A stretch of DNA of 64,000 nt from Heterocephalus glaber (lineage: Eukaryota; Chordata; Mammalia; Rodentia; Bathyergidae), in contig NW_004624732.1 of the NCBI RefSeq assembly GCF_000247695.1, positions 39,892,372-39,956,371 on the forward strand. The letters are read 5' to 3'. The translations under genes were made by a program, and so were the position numbers. The notes beneath the pieces are model-generated. The model made no database searches. It was not told the DNA's origin and worked only from the letters and a program-made list of their open reading frames with translations. Every line of letters begins with the position of its first letter. The stretch's first letter is position 1. Shown piece after piece: positions 45,910 to 56,579 of this stretch.

Positions 45910-47085
45910 CGGTATCATTAAAGGATACAACTTCTAGGAATGGAACAGTAAAGTGAAGGGAACATAATGATCAGTCATATTGAAGGTCTTGTCTCTCATA
46001 CTTAGCTATTCTATGCCAAGAAATAAAAAGCACTAGAAGTGTTGTAACAGGTATGATATTTCACAGTTATAACAGTCCATTTAACAGAGGTATAAAAAAT
46101 GGAATTTTTTCTTGAATGATTTTGAGACTCTGTCAGATAACTTACTGTACAATCTTTCAGAGAAATTTCATCCAGTTGAGCAATTTCTTTTTGGGCCACT
46201 TCACAAAAGTTGAGCCACTTTAGGAGCACCCCGGTAATGCTCAGAGGTTCACCTCCATGTCCCTGTTTCCTTCTTAAAAAGTCTTCTCTCTTTACTCCTT
46301 TGTGCTTTACTTTTAAACTCACAAATGGAGTGCTTAGCACAGACTGCATGGTTGTGGCAGTGGAGAAAGAGGGAGAGGGTTCCATTTTCTTCTAAAATAT
46401 GCTGCTATTAGAAAATATCACAGACTGGAAAATTCAGAATCAACAGAAATGTATTTCTTTGATTTCTCTACTTCTAAGAAGATGCATTGCTTCTGAATCA
46501 GTGGAGGGGAAGAATATGTATGTTCACATGGCAAAAGACAGAGACAGAAAAAATGCTATCTTTATCTTATAACACTTTTGTGATGATGCAAAATACATTC
46601 GTGAGGACGAAGCTTCCCTGACTTAATCATTCGGAACCTGGTCCTGGCCTGTACTTTGGGATGCATCTGTACCTTTGGATAGAGCTGCACACTCAGCTCC
46701 CTCCAAGCTCTCCATGGGTGCAGCATGCATATTCATCCAAAGTGATCCCCCTTTCCCTGATGATGCTTGTTAGGAGTTCACAACTCATATCAGACCTATG
46801 GGAGACATACTCCTCCTCATGCCATCTTTAGACTTGTGTAAAACTAAGCATTCCATAAGGTGACATGTCACCTTTTTTTCCAGGGCATATCTATGTCATT
46901 TCATCCCTCAAGCTACAGTTAGAGAATAGCAGAGTTCTCCTTTTCACTTGGATTTGCCCTTATCTTGCAAGAACTCTTTGGTTCCTTCCTTAACTTCTCC
47001 GGGCTTGGCTAGGGACAGGGACACCAAACCCACCTTTTCTACTCTTTCTTCCTTAACCTCTTCGCTCAGTGTTTATTTTATTCTT
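45910..47085. other. Non-coding stretch; possible decayed MaLR near 46.5 kb
   Basis: 46490-46640 ('cacatggcaaaagacagaga', 'tttgtgatgatgcaa', 'tcgtgaggacgaagc', 'ctgacttaatcat') resembles the complement of an MST/MLT LTR. The minus-strand frame 46011-46385 (124 codons) shows no recognisable domain and overlaps an opposite frame; I do not call it a gene. Confidence 0.35.
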
Positions 47086-47089
47086 AGCT

Positions 47090-47302
47090 CAGGGTTTCTC
47101 AACCTTGGCACATTGTATACTATGCAACTATTGACAAATCATTCACATTGTTGGGTCTGTCATATGCACTGTGGAATGTGTGGCAGCATCTCTGGTCTTT
47201 ACCTACTAGATATCAGTAACACCTCTCTAGCTTAAAAATTTAGAAATGTCTCCAGAATTTGCCAAATGTCCTTCATTAGGCAAAATTGTCACCTTCTTGG
47301 CC
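47090..47302 (-). mobile_element. MER20-like hAT-Charlie MITE
   Basis: Begins CAGGGTTTCTCAACCTTGGC and continues 'cattcacattgttgggtctg', 'catatgcactgtggaatgtg', 'tggcagcatctctggtcttt', 'acctactagatatcagtaac', 'aaatgtctccagaatttgcc', 'aaatgtcc' and 'ggcaaaattgtcacc'. This is the MER20 consensus in reverse complement, losing the distal inverted repeat. A 95-codon plus-strand frame overlaps it and is not real. Confidence 0.85.
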
Positions 47303-47304
47303 AA

Positions 47305-48405
47305 CAGCAAAGTAGTGATTTTTGTCTACTTTAGAGTACATGCAATAAACAAATTCTATCAAAGTAGATCAATTTTAAGATATTTTCACCCTCATAAAGG
47401 AAATACAAGTTTTACTATGCTATGCTAAGGAAGATTATAAGTTTCAATGTAAGAAAAGCTGTAATTTACCAAAGTAAAAATCTCTCCCCCTACCCAGGGT
47501 AACTGTTACCACAAGTTTCTCTGGTTGAGAATTAGACACCAGCAGAACAAATATTTCCCACTGGTTGGTGCTCCTATACCACATATTACTATTTTACTTA
47601 TTTTCTGCTCTATTGGTTATATCATCAAGCACATAAAAAAGATTCATATTAGAGTTAAGTACAGAAAACATTTATAATATTTTGACAAGTACAATCATTT
47701 ATTTACTAATTTTTAAAATGGATAAATGTATAAAACTCATAAAAAATGTCAACAACTATATGATTATTCTCAAATAAATTTCTTATCAGCTAGCCCTATT
47801 TTTCTATTATTTCACGTCAGGCTCAGAGATGGTTAGTTTGTTTGAACTTATTATTTCACACCACTGATCTATCATATCTTAAAATCCCACTTTCTACTTT
47901 ATCTTCTTTCTACTGTTCAGAAGCTGAGATACTCTGAGGGCTAACTCCCTATATCTTCTGATTAGAAGAAGTGTTTGTTTTAATGTGACTCACAATTCAG
48001 TAGATAAACACGTGTTGTTGCTGTCTGTCTTAAAACAATTGTTCTATTGCAAATGTGCTTAGTAGTCTTACTATTAATTTATGATATATTTGGGAGTAGA
48101 AAAAAAAGCAATGTGCAAAGGGAATTCAATTTTAAATGTAATGCAAACTAATGTAGTATCAACCAGTAGTATTACAGAATGCAACTGTTGTAAATATATA
48201 CTAGTCTAGTTCCTTTTACTGTTCTTGCTATAAATGTCTGGCTTCACCCATTATTATAAATGTGAATTTAAATCATTGCAGCCAGTTTTATGGTATAAAC
48301 AAAACATTAATAGAAACAACAAAATTAGAAGCAATGACACATTTTCAACAAGGGTATTTATCCTACCATATTATAACAACTGAAATTCATAACTAACCTG
48401 AGAGC
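47305..48405. other. AT-rich non-coding stretch
   Basis: No feature recognised. Confidence 0.4.
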
Positions 48406-48748
48406 ATAATTCTTGAAGTACCCTCATCTTCTCCTTTGAGAAAAAGCTAACTCCCTTTTCCTATTATCTATTCTATTTTGCTTTTTATTTTCACTCTGGA
48501 TTTCTCATATAAGAGAAATCATACAATATTTAAATTTGTGTGTCTGATTTATTTCACTTAACATTATGGTCTCACGGTGCATCCATTTTTCTACAAATGT
48601 CTCCAATTTATCTTTATAGTACTCTTTTATGTGTAAATACCACATTTTCATTGTCCGTTCATCCATTCATCCATTAATGGATATATAGGCCACTGCTGAG
48701 ATTTAGTTATCAGAAATTGTGCTGCTAAGAACATGGGCGCATATATAT

Positions 48749-48848
48749 NNNNNNNNNNNNNNNNNNNNNNNNNNNNNNNNNNNNNNNNNNNNNNNNNNNN
48801 NNNNNNNNNNNNNNNNNNNNNNNNNNNNNNNNNNNNNNNNNNNNNNNN
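48749..48848. other. Assembly gap (100 N)
   Basis: Exactly 100 Ns, a conventional placeholder for a gap of unknown size. It lies in L1 sequence flanked by ATATATAT / TATGTATAT, a likely cause of the assembly failure. The true size is unknown and frames that cross it are void. Confidence 0.99.
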
Positions 48849-49826
48849 TATGTATATCTCACTGTGATATGATGTCTGTAACTCTTTTGGTAAGATACCC
48901 AGCTGGGTCAAATGGAATTTCTGATTCTGGTGTGTGTGTGTGTGTGTGTAATCTCCATACAGATTTCCGTAGTGGTTGTATTAGTTTACACTCCCACCAA
49001 CAGTGTAAAAGGGTTCCTCTTAACCCCATGGTCTCTCTAGCATTGCTTATTGTTTGATTTCTTGGTGATGGCCATTCTTCCTTGGGTCAGATGAAGTTTC
49101 AATGTTGTGTTAATTTGCATTTCTCCAATGGCCGGTGATGTAGAGCTTTTCTTCATATAGTCATTGGTCATTTTTACCCCTTCTGTGAAGTGTCTGTTCC
49201 TTTTGGATGCCCATTTTTTTAATTGGGTCTTTCATTTTGGAGTGTCTGATGTTTTTGAGTTCTTTATATATTCTAGATATGAGTGTTCTGCCTGAGAAAT
49301 TTCTGTCAATTATTTTCCCATTTCTGAAGGTCGTTTTTTCACTCCATTGGTTTTTTCTTTTTCCTTTGCAGAAATTTTTAAATTAATATGAACTCATTTG
49401 TTGATTCTTGGAACTGTTTCCTTTGCAACTGGATTCTGCTCAGAAAGTCCTTTCCTACACCTATGGCTTTAGGAGTTTTAGTTTTCTTTTCTTCCAGTAG
49501 ATTGTTTCTGGCTTAATATTGAGTTATTTGATCCATTTTGATTTTAGTTTATTACACAGTGAATGACATGGGTCTTGACTCAGTCTTCTGCATGTGGATA
49601 GCCAATTATCCCATCAGTTATTGAAGGGCTGTCTTTCCTCCACTGTGTATTTTTGATTCCTTTGCCAAAGATCAAATAGTTGAATGTATTTGGAGTAGTT
49701 TCTACATCTTCTGTTCCATTCCACTTATCATCATGTCTATTTTTGTGTTACTATTATACTGTTTTTATTGCAGTAGCTTTGTAATATAACTTCAGGTCCG
49801 GGATTGCTGTACCTCCCAATTCGTTC

Positions 49827-50126
49827 TCATTTCACAAGATAGCTTTTGCTATTCTGGGTATTTTGTGGTTCCACATGAATGTTAGGATTTTTTCCTCTAG
49901 TTCTATAGAGTGCTGTTAGAGAGTTTCTTGGTATTGCACTTAATTTGTATACCAATTTTGGAAATATAATCATTTTGACTATATTGATTCTGCCTATCCA
50001 GGAACTGGAAATATCTTTCCATTTTTTGATGTCCTCTCCAATTTCTTTTTTCAGAGTACTGTAGTTTTCATTGTACAGTTGTTTCACTTCCTTAGTTAGG
50101 TTAATTCCTAAGTATTTGATTTTCAT
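49827..50126 (-). pseudogene. L1 ORF2 fragment (after the RT core)
   Basis: A 99-codon frame with [38 protein letters not shown] and [20 protein letters not shown], a stretch well known from LINE-1 ORF2 between the RT domain and the C-terminal region. The frame then degenerates. It belongs to the truncated L1 around it and cannot make a working ORF2 protein. Confidence 0.92.
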
Positions 50127-50335
50127 TATGCTATCATGAATGGTATTTTTTCTCTAATTTCTTTTTCAGTGGGTTCATTATTAATAATATAATATAAATA
50201 ATTGTCCAGAAATGCTCTTGAATTTTGTGTTGATTTTGTATCCTGCTACATTACTATATTTAATAATTAATTCTAAAATATCTTTGGGTGGATTTTTTGG
50301 ATCTTCTATAGGCAGGATCATGTATGAGTTTTATT

Positions 50336-51245
50336 GGGGGCCAACACTTGTGGAAGAAAATAAATGAAGGAAGAATGATAGGAAGAGCCTTGAGATAAGA
50401 TGAGATGACTTTACCTCATGCACCAAAGAGTTCCAAGCAGTGATGACACTTTTGAGGAGTCAAGTGCTAAAGAATGAAACTCTAGGCAGTCTTAGTCACA
50501 AGCTGGGGCTAGAGTATGGCTTCATCCCAAAAGCCAAGGTTAATCCTGAAAGGTTGAACAACTACAAGTTTTTAGTTTGCAGATGAGTATAAAGTTATTT
50601 CTTTAAATGAGATCTCATTCTTTGCAATGGAGAATAAAGAAAGGTTTTCTACAATATGAGGAGCTCTGACTGAGTTTGACAAATGTAATACTAGGAATAA
50701 AGGAGGCAAAGGAGAAGAGATCAGTAGGTGACAGCCTTTTGAGAATACATGTTAGGTTTCTATGATGATAGGATAATTAGAGATTAATCTAGTTTCTGTT
50801 CAGTCCCTTTGATTTGCCAAATATCTAAGAATTCAGTGTGTTTGGAACCAATGGACTTCTGGATCTATCTGGACTTGTGAGATTAGTTGTAAGAGACTTG
50901 GGAGTGAATGACAAAAGTCAGACTTCAAGGATGAATAGCAGAACATTTTGAAAAAAATGTCTTTAATTTGGACATGAAGACTTGCAGATTTCACTTTGCT
51001 TATTTTACTACATTAATCTTATGTTGCATCATTAGTTTCTTGTGCTTATATTTCATATTTTTTGTCACAATTTAAGAAAGGTTCACTGATCTTCAAGATT
51101 AGGTCTCTCCCTGTGTTGTATGATCTATTTTCTACCATTACTTTTCTGCAGAACATTTATTACTTTTGTAATAAAATACCATTTATTTGATTTTTTTATT
51201 TCATCCACTAGAGGACTATTTCAATAATTGCATTTTTTTTCAATC
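50336..51245. other. Unassigned non-coding stretch, possibly LTR-like at 50.34-50.69 kb
   Basis: 50340-50690 has 'gagtataaagttatttcttt' and 'gagaataaagaaaggttttc', a TATA-like motif followed by AATAAA, as in an LTR. I could not find TG..CA ends or a TSD, so I leave it unassigned. Confidence 0.3.
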
Positions 51246-51249
51246 AGCT

Positions 51250-51960
51250 TTTTTTTCACCTTAGAATTTTAGTTTTATGAAGAAAGAGATTATGTCTATC
51301 GTATGTTCTCAAAGCTTGGCCTAATACTGGTATTTAAAAGATACTGAATAAGTATTTAATGAAAGAATAGAGAGAACTAGGTCATATAAAATGCCAGTTT
51401 CTTCCTCCCCAATTCCTCCTACTGAATGACAGTTCAAATTGTCCAGATATAACCTGAATACTCTCCCAAATTCTCAAGCTCCTTTGACCAATAAACACCA
51501 CACCACCAAGTAAATTCCAAAGTATTGCTTGTGATTCCTCTCACTAGATTAACTTCTTCACATGTGGCCTCATCCTATTGCTAAAACACAGATGAGACTA
51601 TGCTGCACTCCTCTTCCTGTTCTGTCCACCAGTGACAATGGGATAAAAATCTAATTTTTCTAGTCTGACATAATCTCACTCCTTTCTACCTTACTGTCCA
51701 GTCTTACAGAGTTTCTCATAAATTTCCACACATCCAATGTACTTTCAGAACTCCATGTATTTGCTCATGACATCTTCATCTCCAGAAAAGATTTTCTACT
51801 TTCTGAGCTTTGATAAATATGAATCATTCTTCAAAATTTAGTTTAGATATTCCCTAGTCCAAGAGATGTTCTGAATTCCACTACTAGGTGCTTTTCCTCT
51901 CTACTCCATTATTATACTCTATATTATTATTTTGAAGGAAAAAATTTTGCTTGTGTGTTT
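51250..51960 (+). mobile_element. L2-like LINE fragments
   Basis: 51250-51370 ends 'aaagatactgaataagtatt', 'taatgaaagaat', a typical L2 3' end. 51520-51960 ('tcctctcactagattaactt', 'aatatgaatcattcttcaaa', 'gtttagatattccctagtcc') reads like upstream L2 3' UTR. Order and spacing suggest one or two old copies. Confidence 0.5.
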
Positions 51961-52211
51961 GACTCCCCAGAGAATTGGTGAATCTTCAAGTATGGGAAAA
52001 CTCTATTTTATATTTTGATATCAAAAAGAAATCATGATGATTGACATATGATAAATATTCAAAAATATTTATTAAAGAGCATTATGAAGTGACTGGTAGT
52101 AATCAGGGAGAAAATATATCATTTGTTTCAGACAAAATGCTATAACAGACATTTCTAGATTGTCATTTCATTCAGTGCTTGCAAAAATTATCATCTATTC
52201 AATGTTCACAA

Positions 52212-52495
52212 TTTGATTTTTTAAAAATTCTTTTATTAGTACATTTTAGGTATACAATACATTTACATTTATCATTGTGTGCTTGTACCTGTACATGATG
52301 AATTTAGGTTCTCATTTTTTTCCCATTACCTATGTGCCCTTCAGCCCCTCCACCCTTCCCTATTTACATAAATTTTGTTTCCATTTTTATTCTTTTCTCA
52401 TAATTTTTCCTTTCTCATCTTTTCCTTCCCCTTCCCCTCCCACCACCCCTACACGTTTGGACCTTTTAATATTTCAAATTATCAATTATTCATTT
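52212..52495 (-). mobile_element. L1 3' UTR, minus strand
   Basis: Plus strand 'ttcttttattagtacatttt', 'aggtatacaatacatttaca', 'tgtacctgtacatgatgaat', then the C/T-rich 'cttccccttcccctcccacc'. Same family 3' UTR as the L1s at 14.0 and 48.4 kb. The 83-codon plus-strand frame is an artefact. Confidence 0.75.
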
Positions 52496-52759
52496 TATTG
52501 TATAGATAAAGATACAAATGCTCATTGAAATTAAAGAACTTATTCCTACTCTATGGCTGTAATTTAAATTCCACAATATAGAAAACAATTTATGCATTTT
52601 GTATAATCTCTGGACATCATGTGTAGTCCAGTTTTTCTGAAATAACTACCTTAATAACAATAACTTCCATTTGTAGTAAAATTATCATGTCTAACATATT
52701 CTGCCAAGTACATTCTTTCATTCCATTATATTCATTCAAACATATGTTATATTAAACCT

Positions 52760-53110
52760 CTCTTATTATGAGGTGGTATTCTAGCAACTGGAAATACAGT
52801 ATAAAATAAAAATAAACAAAAAATAAATCTCTGTCCTCCTGGAGTTCATATTTAAGAAGAAAAAGAAGCAGGTAAATTAATAAATTCATAAAATATACCA
52901 GTTCATTAAAAAGTAGGAAAGTGATGTATGACTGAGAAGAGGGTATAAAAGGACAGATGGAAAGATCACATTTATAAATAGACAGTTAAGGAAGGACTCA
53001 CTGAAGTTATGTTTAAATTGGGACCAGCAAGAACCATGTGGTGCCTAATATCTCTGCAGCCAGGAAGTTAATGAAACAGAAATAGAAAAGACCAGGAGAT
53101 GAAAGTAGGA
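52760..53110 (+). mobile_element. Ancient LINE-like repeat, same family as 24225-24505
   Basis: 'attctagcaactggaaatac', 'ctgtcctcctggagttcata', 'gaaggactcactgaagttat', 'gggaccagcaagaaccatgt' and 'gccaggaagttaatg' show the 'growing tally' layout also seen at 24.2 and 45.6 kb. Confidence 0.5.
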
Positions 53111-53367
53111 GATAAAATCAGAGAAGTAGGGCCTTGAGTCAGAGGTGTAGACAAGCTCCAACCTAGGTGATACTCTAAGAACTTTGTCTTCAACTCTTAT
53201 GCATTGGAAAATTATCTGACATGTTATAAAAATTGCTATACAATGCTTAGAATGCAGTGTAATAGGACAAGTTTGAAGTAGGGAAAGAAATTTGAAGATA
53301 TGTCAATAATGCAAATGAGAGGTTGAAGTAGCTAAAATCAAGTGGTGATTGAGGTAGTGAGAAAACT

Positions 53368-53856
53368 GTATTGGTTAGATTTCTATTGCTGCAAAATAAA
53401 ATACTTGACACTCATAATTTAAAGGAGGAGAGGTTATTTTGTCTCGGTTTTTCAGAGGTTTCAGTCCATGATTGGTTTTATCCAAAAATATCTTATATCT
53501 TTGTGTAAAGGACAGGAAAAATGCTTAAATCAAAGTATCAAAAAAGAAGAAGGAAAAGGAAAAGGAGAAGAGGAGAAGGAGAAGGAGAAGGGGAAAGGGA
53601 AGGGGAAATGGAAGGAGGAGAAGGAGGAGGAGGAGGAGAAGGAGGAAGAAACAATAATGAAAAATAAACAGTGGAAGAGCAAGAGAAGCAAGAGCTAAGG
53701 ACTAGATGTATAATACAAAGGCTCACCCCCCATCACTGCCCCATGACCTGCTTCTATTCATCAGTGGATCAACCATCTGTGAGGTTAGTGCTTTCACAAT
53801 TCAATTACCTCTCCACGAGTCTTTTAATGGTCAGGTTGACAAGATAAACCAGCACA
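53368..53856 (-). mobile_element. MaLR-type LTR with internal purine expansion, 5-bp TSD
   Basis: Left part 'tgtattggttagatttctat', 'tgctgcaaaataaaatactt', 'aggaggagaggttattttgt', 'ggtttcagtccatg'; right part 'catcactgccccatgacc', 'catcagtggatcaaccat', 'caattacctctccacgag', 'acaagataaaccagcaca'. AAAAC flanks both ends (53363-53367, 53857-53861). The middle (about 53536-53660) is replaced by a pure purine tract. Confidence 0.8.
53536..53660. repeat. Polypurine (GGAGAA)n tract inside LTR
   Basis: A/G-only sequence of about 120 bp, GGAGAAG-like. Frames through it (Lys/Glu-rich on plus, Ser/Pro-rich on minus) are artefacts. Confidence 0.95.
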
Positions 53857-53864
53857 AAAACAGA

Positions 53865-55235
53865 AAGAATATGCTTTGCAGGGTATATAGGGTATGAGAG
53901 TAAAAGTCAAATATAAAGTATTTTTGTTTCTTGCTCATCTTGTAGCATAGATGTATAAAACAAAATCCAATTAGATGCAATAAAATATAAAAACAATTAA
54001 AGTTTTTATCACTATTTTTAGTACATGAAATTTGACATTGCTACATTATTTGAAAAGAAAGTTGCATTGGGTTTTATTTATTGAAATGGTTAAATTTGCT
54101 ATTTCAAAGATATTTCAAAAATATGCTATTTCAAACCATTTAAAATCATATTCTTCCTTCTTTATTTTGTTCCTTATGTTAGTACTCCTTGTACTTAGTG
54201 AAAATACAACCAGTTTCAAGGAAATTTGTGATCAGGAAGACTTTTCTAATTTTCAATCTACTGCCAATGAGGCATCAAATGACTAGCAGTAGGAAGCAAT
54301 CATAATCCTTCTGATGTGCTTCTGAGAAGAGGGAGCTATATTCATGGCCCATGAAAGGCAAGACATGTCATGTTTATTGCCTAAGAAGACCTTGAGCTCG
54401 TTTTGTTCTTTGTGCATATATGAAATTAGAGTTTTAACTGAGGCTGTTGAGCAGCGATATAAAAATAATCAAGGGCGCTACCATTCTCTGAGATATGTGT
54501 CTTTGTGTGGATGTAAAAATGATATAATAAAGCAATCTGATGTGAAACCAGAGAAGAATAATGGAAATAATGGAAAGCACAGTGAATACAATAGTGAGAA
54601 AGTGTCACTGAGATCACAGGATATAATTTTGAAGTGTGTCGTGAGTACCAGATAAAGAGCTCAAATTGGCCAACAATCTGTGGCAATGCTTGCTTGGTTA
54701 TTCTTATTAGATGATTCTAGTTTAGATTCTAAGTGAGCTGGAAACACCACATGGGAAGAAATGTCAGTACAGTATAATATTATTGATCTGACACTTACTC
54801 ACAAAATTATCTTCCAACAATCTTAGCCGAGGCATCCTATTACTACTTTTATTTCTCCACAATGCATAGAAAAATAAGCTTCGTTCATTTTTAACATGAG
54901 AAGAACTATAGGAATCTTGTAAGAACTTATACTACTGTTTTAACCCTCCTGTAGCAGATGATAGGAGAGATGATGCTTTAAAAGGAATTGATTAGTTCTT
55001 AGGAGAGAAGAAAAGAGAAGGATAATACTAAGGAGAAGTAATAACAAATCTCTAAGTTGTTAGTCAACATGTGCAGGATAGAAAATGTATTTGAAAGTTT
55101 AATGACTGTTTCCACTACTGCATCTCGATTTGTTAAATTACATAAAAGAATCAGTGTTTATAGTAACAAGTACAGTATAAGACAAGGAAAAACGATAACT
55201 TATAAGATCAGAAAAAATACATTATTTGTCAAATG
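53865..55235. other. Non-coding stretch with two moderate frames
   Basis: Plus-strand frames 54032-54286 (84 codons) and 54344-54655 (103 codons) have no recognisable domain; the second overlaps an 86-codon opposite frame. No splice or promoter context is visible. Nothing else recognised. Confidence 0.35.
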
Positions 55236-55243
55236 AAACCTGC

Positions 55244-55699
55244 TGTCTTAGTCACTTTTCTCGTTGCTGGATCAAAATACCCAACACTCACAAATTAAAG
55301 CAGGAAAAGTTTATTTCAGCTTACAGTTGGTAGAGATTTCATTCCACAGTCAGATGGCTCCAAGGCAGGGTGGCATGGCAGAGGTGCACTGCTGAGGGAA
55401 AACAGTCCATGGAAGGGTAGGCAGGAAGAAGCAAGAAGCTACAAGAGCAGCAAGCCTATCTTCCCATTTTATCCCGAACAGGCTACAAATCTTTTGAGTG
55501 GTACCAACCACACCCAGCTTCTGTCCTCAGTAATTTCACTGTGCCATACCCAGAACTATGCTAATTCCAATCAGTGGATTAATTCAGTAACATATACCCT
55601 TAATCCCTGAATCACACACCATAGGTCCAGCTGCCTCTGAAAAGCCACACCTATAAATGCATGAGGCTTTAGGGGGACATTTAGATACAAGCCATTATA
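55244..55699 (-). mobile_element. MaLR-type LTR, minus strand, 5-bp TSD
   Basis: 'tgtcttagtcacttttctcg', 'ggatcaaaatacccaacact', 'gatggctccaaggcagggtg', 'aacagtccatggaagggtag', 'ccattttatcccgaacaggc', 'cagtggattaattcagtaac', 'gaaaagccacacctataaat' and 'aggctttagggggacattta'. CCTGC duplicates at 55239-55243 and 55700-55704. At about 456 bp it seems the fullest copy of the family here. Confidence 0.85.
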
Positions 55700-55704
55700 C
55701 CTGC

Positions 55705-56525
55705 CTTATCAAATAGTAATTTGGGGCAAATGTATGCTAATACAATGATTACATCATTAATTTAAACAAAATGACAAGCTGCTGTTTTTTTAAATTTTCT
55801 TGATGAGTAGGTTTTTGCTTATTTAAGACAATGATGAAGATGAATCAAAAAGCACACTCTCAAAAACTACCAAAGGGAATAAAGCAGAGTAAAAAAAACC
55901 AGAATGGTGCTAGGATAAAGAGGGAGATTATCAGCATCCCTCTTTACCTCACTATTCTCCCTTCTCCCTTGATCCAGCACAAGTAGAAGCAAAGAATAAT
56001 GATTCTTGCCAAAATGTCATCTTTACTTATATCATATTTTAAAAGGCAGGGAGAACAAATTAAAGACAAATCCAAGAAGTGCTTTCAGGTTCCTCAGGTC
56101 AATCAAATCTTAGTAAAAACTCCCATCTTTCCAGCTGTAACATAATTATACTCTGTGAATTACTTCAACAGAATGACCAACAACTTGAATATATTTTTTA
56201 ATTAAGTCAGATAAAATAAAATGATCTTAAAATTAGATTATTACACAAATAATTTGAATAGAAGTAAGCCTTCAGTGACCTTTGAAGAATACTCCATCAT
56301 GTAATTAAGAAGATACTGTTTCCCTTTCTTCTCTCTATATAAAATTACTGTGGATCAACAAATAATTGTATATATGTGTGAGTTACTTTCTGACATATCT
56401 GATTCTCAACACATTTCAGCATTTAGTGATAGGAACTTCCAAATGCTTCTTAGCATCTATGCTGTAAGTATGAACTTTCTGCTTCAACTTTATAAACTCT
56501 GAATATAATAAAAGATGAGGAGGGA
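55705..56525. other. Non-coding stretch, nothing recognised
   Basis: AT-rich, no feature named. Confidence 0.4.
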
Positions 56526-56530
56526 GATTA

Positions 56531-56532
<2 letters not shown>

Positions 56533-56574
<42 letters not shown>
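56533..56574. repeat. (AC)21 microsatellite
   Basis: Uninterrupted AC run of about 42 bp, the longest dinucleotide run in the window. Opposite-strand Cys-Val frame is an artefact. Confidence 0.97.
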
Positions 56575-56579
56575 TCAGC

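Larger units (their letters stand above)
48411..50335 (-). mobile_element. L1, 5'-truncated, minus strand, with assembly gap
   Basis: Minus strand reads late ORF2 (RT end and C-terminal domain) into the 3' UTR. Recognisable plus-strand complements are 'tttacactcccaccaacagt', 'tatattctagatatgagtgt', 'tgcagtagctttgtaatata', 'actgtagttttcattgtaca' and 'gtatcctgctacattactat'. 100 Ns lie inside the C-terminal portion. It is truncated at the 5' side near 50.33 kb in ORF2. Confidence 0.88.

Noticed and set aside
46011..46385. 124-codon minus-strand frame
   Set aside because: No recognised domain; overlapped by an opposite frame; partly in repeat-like sequence.
48648..49057. Frames on both strands of 87 and 112 codons
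   Set aside because: They run through 100 Ns, so most of the peptide is undefined, and the flanks are L1.
54344..54655. 103-codon plus-strand frame
   Set aside because: No domain; an 86-codon opposite frame covers the same DNA; ends abruptly without poly-A or splice signals.
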